Under the pieces are notes generated by a model, which worked only from the letters and a program-made list of their open reading frames with translations, had not been told where the DNA came from and did no database searches. This document shows positions 8,308 to 16,085 of a stretch of 64,000 bases of DNA, one piece after another. Within the stretch, counting starts at the first letter, position 1, and the number at the start of each line of letters is the position of its first letter. A program made the translations under genes and the position numbers. This DNA is from Armatimonas sp043757465 (GTDB lineage: Bacteria; Armatimonadota; Armatimonadia; Armatimonadales; Armatimonadaceae): assembly GCF_043757465.1 (NCBI RefSeq), contig NZ_JAYVPL010000025.1, forward strand, positions 15,344-79,343. Direction: 5' to 3'.

Positions 8308-9252
8308 TTACGCCATTGGGTGGCGGTTGTAGGCGGCGTAGCGGCCCGTGATGTGGTGCTCTAGCTGGCGCTCGATGTCGGAGAGAAGCGAGGAGGCTCC
8401 GATTCGGTAGCGGTCGGGCTTGGTCCACTCGACGCCGAGCTCCTCTTTCATGAGAATCAGGCCGTCGAGGGATTGTTTCGCGGTGCGGATTCCCCCGGCG
8501 GGCTTGAAGCCGACCACAAAGCCCGTGCGCTCGAAGTAGTCACGGATCTGGCGGGCCATGATGAGGCTGTTGCCCAGAGTTGCGTTGGTGGGCTCTTTGC
8601 CGGTGCTGGTCTTGATGAAATCCGCGCCCGCCATCATACAAACCAGGCTGGCCCGCGCGACATTGGTGAGCGTGCCGAGCTCGCCGGTTGCCAGAATGGT
8701 CTTGAGGTGCGCGTCGCCGCAGGCTTCGCGGAAGGCGCGTACTTCGTCGTAGACGCCTTGCCAGTCGCCGAGCAGCACCTTGCGGCGGGAGAGCACGATG
8801 TCAATTTCTTGCGCTCCCGCTTTGACAGACTCTTTAATCTCGGCGATGCGCAGGGGAAACGGGGAGAGCCCGGCGGGAAAACCCGTGGAGACGGCGGCGA
8901 CGGGAATGCCTGAACCTGCGAGCGCGAGGGCGGCAGGAGCGATCATGTCGTGGTAGACACAGACCGCACCGACGGTGATACTTGGCACTTCGAGCGCGTC
9001 TAAAATATCCTGGCGCACGGGCTGGCGGGCCTTGGCGCAGAGGCGGCGGACATTGCCGGGCGTGTCATCGCCCGCAAGCGTGGTCAGATCCATGCAGGTG
9101 ATGGCCCGCAGGAGCCACGCGGCCTGCCAGTCTTTCTTGACACTGCGGCGGCCTGGGAGAGACGCCACGCGCCTCTCAACCGCCGGACGGTTCACGCGGG
9201 TCTCAGCGACCCACTCCAGATCGAGCGGCGCTCCGGGGTTACGACTTTCCAT
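8308..9252 (-). CDS. deoC: Deoxyribose-phosphate aldolase
   Basis: 314 aa. It cleaves 2-deoxyribose 5-phosphate to glyceraldehyde 3-phosphate and acetaldehyde in deoxynucleoside breakdown. The class I aldolase residues are all visible: Asp151 in QEIDIVLSR, the Schiff-base Lys214 in DFIKTSTGK, and Lys250 in GFKPAGGIRT. The length fits the longer DeoC subgroup (about 320 aa) rather than the 260-aa E. coli type; the extra N-terminal 50 residues (about 1-50) are typical of it. The start ATG 9252 lies inside the end of the upstream degenerate paralogue (14-base overlap), which suggests translational coupling and a two-gene operon driven by the promoter at 9829. Confidence 0.95.
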   Translation of the reverse strand: MESRNPGAPLDLEWVAETRVNRPAVERRVASLPGRRSVKKDWQAAWLLRAITCMDLTTLAGDDTPGNVRRLCAKARQPVRQDILDALEVPSITVGAVCVYHDMIAPAALALAGSGIPVAAVSTGFPAGLSPFPLRIAEIKESVKAGAQEIDIVLSRRKVLLGDWQGVYDEVRAFREACGDAHLKTILATGELGTLTNVARASLVCMMAGADFIKTSTGKEPTNATLGNSLIMARQIRDYFERTGFVVGFKPAGGIRTAKQSLDGLILMKEELGVEWTKPDRYRIGASSLLSDIERQLEHHITGRYAAYNRHPMA

Positions 9253-9823
9253 CCCACTCGCTCCAGAGACGATGCGCGTAGGCCGCCGAGGGTGAGGTCG
9301 CAGCGCAGGCGATAATCATCCCGATCTCCTCAGGGAGAAACTCGCGCAGGGCCTTTGCTGACTCTTCGTCGTCCACGGGCAGGAGCAGCGCATTGGCCCC
9401 ACACTCCACAGCCAACCGTACCAGCGACTGACGCTCCAGCGGTTTAAGCTGCTCCCACGGTAGCCAGAGGGTCACTTCCGCGTCGGTGGGCGCGGCGGCA
9501 TCCACTACCGTCTGTACGGCGTCGGCTACCAGAAGCTCCACGCCCGATTTTAGCGCCGAGAGATTGGGAAACAGAATTAGCTCCGTCGCACCATCAGCCG
9601 TTGCCATCGCCGCTTCCACCCCGAGCGCCTGGGAGTTCGCGGCCCCGTGCGGCCAACCGATCACGGTCGCCACTTCAAGCTCACTCTCCAAAACATCGGC
9701 GACCCAAGTGGGCAGAACGCACACCGAGTCCGCCATCGGGGCATATTTCTCGCAGAGAGCCATTGCCTCGCGACGTGTCGAATCCGGGCGCAAAAGGGCC
9801 ACGGTTAGGGGTTGATTACTCAC
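9239..9823 (-). CDS. Degenerate DeoC-like paralogue without catalytic residues
   Basis: 194 aa, GTG start. The stretch VCVLPTWVADVL...VATVIGWPHGAANSQALGVE...ADGATELILFPN parallels the beta-strands of DeoC (VCVYHDMIAPAAL, ISTGFPAG, AGAQEIDIVLSR). The Asp of EID is replaced (ELIL), and the part carrying both active-site lysines is absent or altered; the frame ends in EIGMIIACAATSPSAAYAHRLW. It therefore cannot be a class I aldolase by the known mechanism. It overlaps the start of the true deoC by 14 bases and shares its promoter, suggesting a regulatory or complex-forming partner of DeoC. Decay is less likely, since the frame is intact over the full length. Confidence 0.65.
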   Translation of the reverse strand: MSNQPLTVALLRPDSTRREAMALCEKYAPMADSVCVLPTWVADVLESELEVATVIGWPHGAANSQALGVEAAMATADGATELILFPNLSALKSGVELLVADAVQTVVDAAAPTDAEVTLWLPWEQLKPLERQSLVRLAVECGANALLLPVDDEESAKALREFLPEEIGMIIACAATSPSAAYAHRLWSEWDGKS

Positions 9824-9828
9824 GGGCT

Positions 9829-9834
9829 ATTGTA
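9829..9834 (-). promoter_or_regulatory. -10 box (GG-TACAAT), leaderless, deoC operon
   Basis: TACAAT on the minus strand ends five bases before GTG 9823. It is back to back with the plus-strand box at 9862. Confidence 0.6.
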
Positions 9835-9861
9835 CCAGCCTCGTTTACGAGGGGGCGGAGG

Positions 9862-9867
9862 TAAAAT
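9862..9867 (+). promoter_or_regulatory. -10 box (GG-TAAAAT), leaderless, cytochrome gene
   Basis: GGTAAAAT ends six bases before ATG 9874 with no Shine-Dalgarno sequence. Confidence 0.6.
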
Positions 9868-9873
9868 ACGCTC

Positions 9874-11664
9874 ATGCGCTTTCTCTCAGCCTTGCTACCG
9901 ATGGCGGCTCTTGCAACAGTAGCTCTTAGCCCGACAGTTCCCTCCGATGTGGTGGGCGGTCTTACAGGGCCGGACGTGCGCGAGACTCAGCGCGCCGCCG
10001 ATGCGTTCGCCTGGGATGAGTTTGTGGCGCTGAACTGGCCCGCACAAACTAATCCGCAGCTGCGCGGGGAGCCAGAGAGCGACAAGCCTTTTGGAGCCGA
10101 GGGTCTGCGTGTCTGGGAGACGTGGAAGACCCCCGAGGAGATTTTTTTACCGGGCGGTGTAGAGCCCGCGGAGTGGAACGTGCCTCTGCCACGCGAGCGC
10201 CGTCTCACGGACAAGATCCAGGCGGTGCAGAGCGACGGCACGCTGCCTGCCACCCTCACGGATCGCTTTGGGCATATCGTGCGCTACGAAATTCGGGTCA
10301 ATAAAATTCTCTTTGAGTACCTGCGTCGCCACAAGCTCTACGACAGCCGACAGCAAGTTTTGGCGGAGAGCGTGCAGTATCCCGATGGCGCGATGGTGGT
10401 CAAGGCAAGCTGGCGCGAGCTGGAGCCTGGTGAGGAGGCGCAGTTTCTCACCCGCGAGTGCGTGGTCTTTGACACGAAAAACGGAAAGCCGGGCCGCAAG
10501 CGACGGCGTAAAATGGGGTTAGTGGGGCTACACATTGTCCAGAAAACGCCCTCGGCCCCGCAGTGGGTGTGGGCGACCTTTGAGCATACGGGCAACACCG
10601 AAGGCAGTAATGCATCGTTCTGCCTGCCGTCGGTTCCGGAAGCGCGGGCCAATAAGCAGACCCAGCCGGGAACACCCAATCTCGTACGCCGCGAGAGCCC
10701 GCTCCGGGCGCGGCTCCAGCAGCTCAACCGGACGCAGCAGCAGGCGCTCCATGCCACCAGTAGCCCGCTCCAAAACTACGAACTTATTGGGGCGCAGTGG
10801 CCCGCACCGGGCAGCCGCGTAGAGCCGACTTACCTTGCCAACACCACCATGGAGAGCTTTGTGCAAGAGAGCTCGTCTTGTTTGGGCTGTCACACGTCGG
10901 CCCGCACCCTGCGCTCTGATAAATTTATCGCCTCCGATTTTCTCTTTCTGATCCGCCGTGCCCAGCCCGACATAAAAGAAAAGCCAGTGATTGGTGCGCC
11001 AACCAAGCCCGTGACGGAGTGGGACAAACAGAACTGGCGGGCGATCCAGCGCGGCCATGCGATTTCGGAGCGTACCTACGAGCTGCTCCCCAAGTTCGTG
11101 GGAAATAAGCTACACTGCGGGAGCTGTCACTTAGACATCGGGCGCAGCCCAAGTTCATCGTGGTGGGTGGGGATGTTTGCAGAGGGCAAGTACGATACCT
11201 CCCAGAAGTTTTTTGATCGTATCAACCAGTGCATGCAGCGCAGCATGAACGGCAAGCCTATTCCCACCGATGGGGCAGATATGGCCGCTTTCAATGCCTA
11301 CTTCCGCTGGCTGGATGAACAAGCCCAGTCCCTCGCGCTGCCGCCCCAGCCCACGGGGATGCCGAAAATAGAGCCCCGCACGGGCAACACCGTGCAAGGG
11401 AAGGCGCTCTTTGCCCAGCGCTGCGCTGCCTGTCACGCCACCGATGGTCAAGGGCGCTACGAGAGCAAGACCTACTACCGCCCCGCGCTCTGGGGGCCGA
11501 ACTCCTTCAATACTCTCGCGGGGCTTGGGGCCAAGCCGGAGAAAATGGCGGGCTTCTTGAAGCACAACATGCCCTTTGGCGCGGGCGGCTCACTGACGCT
11601 TCAGGAGTCCTGGGATCTCACGGCTTATATCATCGCGCAACCCCGGCCCAAAATCACACCTTAG
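9874..11664 (+). CDS. Exported multiheme c-type cytochrome
   Basis: 596 aa with an N-terminal signal peptide (MRFLSALLPMAALATVALS). Three CXXCH haem-attachment motifs are present: CLGCH (about 334), CGSCH (about 414) and CAACH (about 525). The last is followed by DGQGRYESKTYYRPALWG and a Met-containing end (HNMPFGAGG), as in the cytochrome c domain of thiosulfate dehydrogenase-like proteins. The N-terminal half (AWDEFVALNWPAQ, FGHIVRYEIRVNKILFEYL) is a haem-free domain found with such modules in cytochrome family proteins of unknown role. It probably transfers electrons in the periplasm; the substrate is unknown. The end overlaps the convergent Gfo/Idh gene by eleven bases. Confidence 0.8.
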   Translation: MRFLSALLPMAALATVALSPTVPSDVVGGLTGPDVRETQRAADAFAWDEFVALNWPAQTNPQLRGEPESDKPFGAEGLRVWETWKTPEEIFLPGGVEPAEWNVPLPRERRLTDKIQAVQSDGTLPATLTDRFGHIVRYEIRVNKILFEYLRRHKLYDSRQQVLAESVQYPDGAMVVKASWRELEPGEEAQFLTRECVVFDTKNGKPGRKRRRKMGLVGLHIVQKTPSAPQWVWATFEHTGNTEGSNASFCLPSVPEARANKQTQPGTPNLVRRESPLRARLQQLNRTQQQALHATSSPLQNYELIGAQWPAPGSRVEPTYLANTTMESFVQESSSCLGCHTSARTLRSDKFIASDFLFLIRRAQPDIKEKPVIGAPTKPVTEWDKQNWRAIQRGHAISERTYELLPKFVGNKLHCGSCHLDIGRSPSSSWWVGMFAEGKYDTSQKFFDRINQCMQRSMNGKPIPTDGADMAAFNAYFRWLDEQAQSLALPPQPTGMPKIEPRTGNTVQGKALFAQRCAACHATDGQGRYESKTYYRPALWGPNSFNTLAGLGAKPEKMAGFLKHNMPFGAGGSLTLQESWDLTAYIIAQPRPKITP

Positions 11665-12931
11665 GCAGTGCCCACTGCGGTCGGCGCTCGCGGTCGAGCC
11701 ACTGGTTGGCCTCTTTATCCCCCACAAACTCCCACTTCTTCGGGTCCCACTTCAGGCGACGGCGGTGCCAGTAGGCAAGGTTGGCAAACTGCACCAGCGC
11801 CACTGAGCGGCAGCCGATCTCGACATCACAGAGCGGCTTCTCACGGCTCTTAATGCAGTTGATCCAGTTGCGGTGGTGCCCTGGTGAAACAAAGAGATGC
11901 GTCTCTTTGTCGCCCAGCGGCGTTTTTGCCAGCTCGGGCGGGTCACTCTTAAGCACACCACGATCCAGATGCAGGGTGCCATTGGTGCCGGTGAAGAAGC
12001 AGCCGCTGGGGCCACCATGAATCACCTCAATTCCATCGGCGTAGATCAGCTTTGCCCCCTCCATCGCCATCGGGTCGGTGGGGGGGATGATCTCCACGGG
12101 ATCCGTACCGTCTTTGCCGAGCGCCCACTGCGCGATATCGTAGTGGTGTGCACCCATGTCGGCGTGGCCCCCGCCGGAGTACTCGCGGTAGCTGCGCCAG
12201 GCGGGAAAGTGATTGTGAACACCGCGCGGAGAAAGTGCGGCGTTATACGGGCGTAGCGGGGCGGGGCCAAGCCATAAGTCCCAGTCGAGGCCTGGCTCTG
12301 GCATCTCCTCCTTCAGATCGCACCAGATACTGGGCGCAGCAACTCCCACCGTCACGGATTTAATCGTTCCCAGACGACCGCTGCGTACGAACTCGCAGCC
12401 CTCACGGAAGCGCCCAAAGACATTGGAGCGCTGCTGGCTGCCGGTCTGCAAGACACGCTTGTACTTGCGCACCGCCTCTATGCAGCGCTTGGATTCTGCC
12501 AAGGTGAGCGTGAGCGGCTTCTCACAGTAGACATCTTTCCCCGCCTTGCACGCCTCAATAATTGGGATGGCATGCCAGTGCTCTGGTGTCACAATCACGA
12601 CCGCATCTATGTCTTTGCGTGCAATGACATCTCTAAAATCATTATAAGCTGAACACGTTCGAGTGGCACGCTCCTCGCCTTCGTACTGCGTCTCGACACG
12701 CTTCTTGGCACGCTCCCGCCGGGTCGTGTCCACATCGCACACGGCAAGTATCTGGACGTCCTCAAAGTTAAGTAAAGTGGGCAGATGGAACTCGTTTGCC
12801 ATCTTCCCACAGCCAATAATGCCCACGGTGATGCGCTCACTCGGCGCGGTGTAGCCCGCCCGTCCCAGCACGGAGCTGGGCAGAAAGAGCGGCGCGGCAG
12901 CGGCTCCTTGAATAAATTGTCGTCGGTTCAT
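11654..12931 (-). CDS. Tat-exported Gfo/Idh/MocA oxidoreductase
   Basis: 425 aa from ATG 12931. The N-terminus MNRRQFIQGAAAAPLFLPSS is a twin-arginine signal; the frame is open further upstream but lacks any signal there. It is followed by the Rossmann motif VGIIGCGKMANEFHLPTL, DVDAVVIVTPEHWHAI-type sequence and the EKPLTLTLAESKRC motif of the family. The C-terminal half has HADMGAHHYDIAQWALG, the usual His-containing substrate region. Family members act on sugars or sugar acids with NAD(P); the Tat signal suggests export with bound cofactor. It is divergent from the enolase-superfamily gene, and the two promoters lie within 36 bases. Confidence 0.88.
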   Translation of the reverse strand: MNRRQFIQGAAAAPLFLPSSVLGRAGYTAPSERITVGIIGCGKMANEFHLPTLLNFEDVQILAVCDVDTTRRERAKKRVETQYEGEERATRTCSAYNDFRDVIARKDIDAVVIVTPEHWHAIPIIEACKAGKDVYCEKPLTLTLAESKRCIEAVRKYKRVLQTGSQQRSNVFGRFREGCEFVRSGRLGTIKSVTVGVAAPSIWCDLKEEMPEPGLDWDLWLGPAPLRPYNAALSPRGVHNHFPAWRSYREYSGGGHADMGAHHYDIAQWALGKDGTDPVEIIPPTDPMAMEGAKLIYADGIEVIHGGPSGCFFTGTNGTLHLDRGVLKSDPPELAKTPLGDKETHLFVSPGHHRNWINCIKSREKPLCDVEIGCRSVALVQFANLAYWHRRRLKWDPKKWEFVGDKEANQWLDRERRPQWALPKV

Positions 12932-12937
12932 GCCGTC

Positions 12938-12943
12938 ATTGTA
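12938..12943 (-). promoter_or_regulatory. -10 box (GC-TACAAT), leaderless, Gfo/Idh gene
   Basis: TACAAT on the minus strand ends six bases before ATG 12931, which supports this ATG as the true start. Confidence 0.6.
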
Positions 12944-12956
12944 GCGGAAAAACCCG

Positions 12957-12962
12957 TAGAAT
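12957..12962 (+). promoter_or_regulatory. -10 box (CG-TAGAAT), leaderless, enolase-family gene
   Basis: TAGAAT ends five bases before ATG 12968. Together with 12938 it forms a compact divergent promoter pair. Confidence 0.6.
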
Positions 12963-12967
12963 AGGCC

Positions 12968-14269
12968 ATGATTCGCATTGCTGCCTGCCGCCTGCGCCTG
13001 CAAGACCTGCACCTGCGCCTCCCGTTTCGCTACGGAATTGCCACTGTCACCGACCTCACGCACGCTTTTGTGGAAACCGATGTCGAGATTAATGGAAAAG
13101 TCATCACCGGAATCTCCGCTGAGCACCTCTCGCCTAAGTGGCTCTACAAGCGCCCGGACACGTCGCCCGAGGCCGATAACGCCGAGCTGATTGCCCTCAT
13201 TGAGGCAGTGCTAGAGTGGGCGACAGATCTCTCTGCCGAGACAGCGTTTGGGCTCTGGCAGGCGCTCTACGAAAAGCAGGCTACCTACGCAAAAGAGACG
13301 AGCTTGCCAACGCTCTGGACACACTTTCCAGTAACGCTCGTGGAGCGGGCCGTGATCAATGCCCTCGGGAACGCCACGCAGCAACCCTTTCACGCACTCC
13401 TCAAGAGTAATGCCTTTGGAATCGAGCTCGCCTCTATTCATCCCGAGCTTTTCGGAACGCAGCCCGCAGATTGGCTCCCTGAAGCGCCTCGCAAACAGAT
13501 GATTCTGCGCCACACCATCGGGATGGCCGATCCACTCACAGGCCTAGAACGCATGGACGCGCTTCCCAAGACTCTGGAAGATAATATCGCCGCCTACGGC
13601 CTGAAGCACTTCAAGCTCAAGCTCGGCGGTAATGTCACGACGGACATCGCGCGCACTACGGAGGTTCTCGCCGTCTGCGCCGCCCATGCGCCTCCGGACT
13701 GGGCGTTTACACTGGATGCCAATGAGTCCTACACCGACTTTGCCACCGTCCGCGCCTTCTGGAACGGTCTGCAGGACACTCACAAAGCCCGCTGCCTCTT
13801 TATCGAGCAGCCCCTTCACCGAGACCAAGCCCTCACCGATACTGCGGGAGCGGGGCTGGCTGGCTGGGGAGACCATCCCCCTATCCTCATAGATGAGTCC
13901 GACGGCGCTTTGGGTGACTTTCCCCGCGCACTGGCACTCGGCTACACGGGAACAAGCCATAAAGGGTGTAAAGGTGTCTTCAAGGGCGTCGCCAACGCCT
14001 GCCTGGCGAAAAAACGCGGTGCTCTACTCTCAGGCGAGGATCTCACCTGTGTCGGGCCGGTGTGTTTAGAGCAAGATCTCGCCGTCATGGCCGCCCTTGG
14101 CATTGAGAGCGTCGAGCGCAACGGCCACCACTACTTCGCGGGTCTCTCCATGTTCGATACCGCCGCCCAAAACGCCGCTCTGGCCGCGCACCCCGAGCTC
14201 TACCACCGCTCGCCAGCGGGCTGGCCGACACTCACGATCACCAACGGGGCGATACAATTTATGGCATGA
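12968..14269 (+). CDS. Enolase-superfamily (mandelate racemase/MLE-like) enzyme
   Basis: 433 aa. The barrel signatures of the superfamily are present: KHFKLKLGGN (about 215-225, catalytic Lys candidates), TLDANESY (Asp metal ligand), CLFIEQPL (Glu ligand) and ILIDESDG (Asp/Glu ligand), then SHKGCKGVFKGVANACLA. These enzymes abstract a proton next to a carboxylate, for example in sugar-acid dehydration or racemisation; the substrate cannot be told from the sequence. The next gene starts inside its stop codon (ATGA overlap), so it is co-transcribed with the PmoA-like gene, and it is divergent from a Gfo/Idh dehydrogenase. Together these suggest a sugar or sugar-acid catabolic cluster. Confidence 0.85.
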   Translation: MIRIAACRLRLQDLHLRLPFRYGIATVTDLTHAFVETDVEINGKVITGISAEHLSPKWLYKRPDTSPEADNAELIALIEAVLEWATDLSAETAFGLWQALYEKQATYAKETSLPTLWTHFPVTLVERAVINALGNATQQPFHALLKSNAFGIELASIHPELFGTQPADWLPEAPRKQMILRHTIGMADPLTGLERMDALPKTLEDNIAAYGLKHFKLKLGGNVTTDIARTTEVLAVCAAHAPPDWAFTLDANESYTDFATVRAFWNGLQDTHKARCLFIEQPLHRDQALTDTAGAGLAGWGDHPPILIDESDGALGDFPRALALGYTGTSHKGCKGVFKGVANACLAKKRGALLSGEDLTCVGPVCLEQDLAVMAALGIESVERNGHHYFAGLSMFDTAAQNAALAAHPELYHRSPAGWPTLTITNGAIQFMA

Positions 14270-15108
14270 GAATCACCCATGAGATCGGGCAGTGGATTGG
14301 GCTGACAGACGATAATGGCATCGAACGTCTGCGCTACGACTACGCCTCGGCCCCTAAACCTTTCATACACCCTCTGAGGCTCCCCGATGGTACCGTGATT
14401 ACCGAGCATGAGCCCCCCGACCACACCTGGCACCGTGGCCTCTGGTTCGCCTTCAAGTTTGTCAATGGCATCAACTACTGGGAAGAGCGCGACGAGATTT
14501 TTGGACGACAAGAGACAATGAGAACGCCGCAGTGTAGTGCGCTCCCTAACGACTCCTTCCGAATCACGAGTGCAACAAACTGGCGTGATCAAGGGCAGGA
14601 TCGTGTGCGCGACTATCGTGAGTGGCGCTATCAGATAGACCAATCCGGCACGAGCATGCTTGAGTGTTACACGAAGCTGGAAGCGCTGGAAGACATCACG
14701 CTCGATCGAACGCCTTTCACTACCTGGGGTGGCTATGGCGGGCTCTTTGTGCGCCTCAGAAATGATCTGCAGGATGCGAAACTCGTCTTTGACGATGGCA
14801 CTGTCACGACGCGCTGCACCGGTGAGCGCTACAAGTGGGGCGGAATCGAAGGTACCACGCCGGACGACAAGGACTGCGCCGTTGTCTTTCTGCCCTCGCC
14901 CCAGAACACACGCTACCCCGAGCCCTTCTACGGCGCCGCCAAGACTGACTACAACTTCTTCGGCCCCGCGCCGCTTTTCAATGGGCCAATTATCTTGAAG
15001 GCAGGCGAGACGCTCACCTACCAAGTCAGAGTGCTTATCGTCCCACGCCGCATCAACCCCGACGAGATCAACACATTCCTAACAGTTCCCCCGTCGGACG
15101 GGGGATAG
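14266..15108 (+). CDS. PmoA-family (DUF6807) protein
   Basis: 280 aa. The segment LRLPDGTVITEHEPPDHTWHRGLWFAFKFVNGINYWEE is the hallmark of the DUF6807/PmoA-like family often found beside Gfo/Idh dehydrogenases in carbohydrate clusters; its HxxH-like DHTWHRG may bind metal or substrate. The biochemical function is not established. The gene is coupled to the enolase-superfamily gene by a 4-base overlap. Its last codons and stop (PPSDGG, TAG) come from a G/C-rich palindromic repeat at 15088, so the natural C-terminus may have been replaced. Confidence 0.8.
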   Translation: MRITHEIGQWIGLTDDNGIERLRYDYASAPKPFIHPLRLPDGTVITEHEPPDHTWHRGLWFAFKFVNGINYWEERDEIFGRQETMRTPQCSALPNDSFRITSATNWRDQGQDRVRDYREWRYQIDQSGTSMLECYTKLEALEDITLDRTPFTTWGGYGGLFVRLRNDLQDAKLVFDDGTVTTRCTGERYKWGGIEGTTPDDKDCAVVFLPSPQNTRYPEPFYGAAKTDYNFFGPAPLFNGPIILKAGETLTYQVRVLIVPRRINPDEINTFLTVPPSDGG

Positions 15109-15116
15109 GGGGTTGG
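15088..15116. repeat. G/C palindromic repeat forming a gene end
   Basis: CCCCCGTCGGACGGGGG followed by ATAGGGGG. It encodes the final PPSDGG and the TAG stop of the PmoA-like gene and abuts the convergent membrane-protein gene. The same sequence recurs inside xdhC at 52724. Confidence 0.75.
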
Positions 15117-15800
15117 TCACAGCCACACGGGACGCACCCCACGCCCGAGAAACTCAACTAAGCCCCAGCCGAGTATTCCACCGAAAATCGTCACCAAGCC
15201 AGCGGCAGCTCCGATCAGAGCGGCGTTTTTGAGAGATGGGGCACGCAGGGCAAAGTGGCCCAGTAGCGCCAACCCTGAGCCGATCACGGCCTCCGCAACA
15301 ATAATGTAGACGGGAGTATGCCCCAACATCAGGCAGTCTTTGTAGCGCCACCAGTGTGCTCCCCAAGCCATTTCCTCGTAAAAGGGAATCAGAAGTGCAC
15401 CAAAAATACCCGTGAGTAGGGCGCCTTTGAGAAGCCCGAAGCGGTGGATCCCGTAGTCTCCTAAAACTCCCACTTGAACCGCCACCAAAGCCCACGAAAG
15501 CGGCATCCACCACGGCGACTCCAGCAGCATTCCCGAGTGCGCCAGCGCGTAATCCAGCGTGCGTGTGCAGCGGACACATAGGAAGTCGGCGAGCAGCTCC
15601 ACAAGCCCGAAAACGCCCGAGGCAGCAAGCAAACAAGCGAGTGCCTTTTCGCGAGTTTTAGTAGTGTACAAAATAAACAAAGTCAGGTTTAAGAGATTCA
15701 AGGCAACGGCACTACAGCCATCGGAGTTTGCCCAATGCGAACAGGCAAACGAAAAACCAACGGAGAGAAACACCGATAAGAGCACTACTCTAAGTATCAT
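15117..15800 (-). CDS. Polytopic membrane protein, unknown function
   Basis: 227 aa with about six hydrophobic segments (ILRVVLLSVFLSVGFSFAC, NLLNLTLFILYT, ALACLLAASGVFGLVELLADFL, WWMPLSWALVAVQVGVLG, LLKGALLTGIFGALLIPF, YIIVAEAVIGSGLALLGHF, IGAAAGLVTIFGGILGWGLVEF). A polar motif EEMAWGAHWWRYKDCLMLGHTPVY in the middle, rich in Trp and His, is the most characteristic part. I do not recognise a characterised family. A TATAAA box directly abuts the ATG, so the real start could be slightly downstream. It is convergent with the PmoA-like gene and divergent from dnaA. Confidence 0.7.
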   Translation of the reverse strand: MILRVVLLSVFLSVGFSFACSHWANSDGCSAVALNLLNLTLFILYTTKTREKALACLLAASGVFGLVELLADFLCVRCTRTLDYALAHSGMLLESPWWMPLSWALVAVQVGVLGDYGIHRFGLLKGALLTGIFGALLIPFYEEMAWGAHWWRYKDCLMLGHTPVYIIVAEAVIGSGLALLGHFALRAPSLKNAALIGAAAGLVTIFGGILGWGLVEFLGRGVRPVWL

Positions 15801-16085
15801 TTTATACCTATAACTATTTTTTAATATTATTTATCTTAATACTGAACATCTGTTTACCAGGTTCATGGTACCTGTGTTTTAGGCAGTTTGTACAGGTTCA
15901 ACGAGTATTGTAAGCTAAAAAGTTTAATGCTAGTATTCACGCGAATTTAACACTCCTGACGCTGGCTACACACAGCAAACGACGGTTTCATGCTCCTTGC
16001 GGCTAGCCTCTGTGTGGGCTAGAATCCCCCCGTCTCCTCGCCAGAATTTGCCTGGTGGATTTGGGACGGGGAGCACAAAAAGGAC
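15801..16085. other. Intergenic region upstream of dnaA
   Basis: The first 130 bases are AT-rich and contain an inverted repeat CAGGT..ACCTG near 15860. No perfect DnaA box was found here, so dnaA autoregulation through upstream boxes is not evident. The dnaA promoter lies at its right end. Confidence 0.5.
15997..16025 (+). promoter_or_regulatory. dnaA promoter
   Basis: TTGCGG (15997-16002), 17-base spacer, TAGAAT (16020-16025). The predicted transcript has a leader of about 55 bases, unlike the leaderless genes, and ends in AAAAAGGAC just before GTG 16086. Confidence 0.5.

Noticed and set aside
12932..13126. N-terminal extension of the Tat-exported Gfo/Idh frame
   Set aside because: It overlaps the divergent enolase-family gene and would bury the twin-arginine signal; the leaderless box fits ATG 12931.
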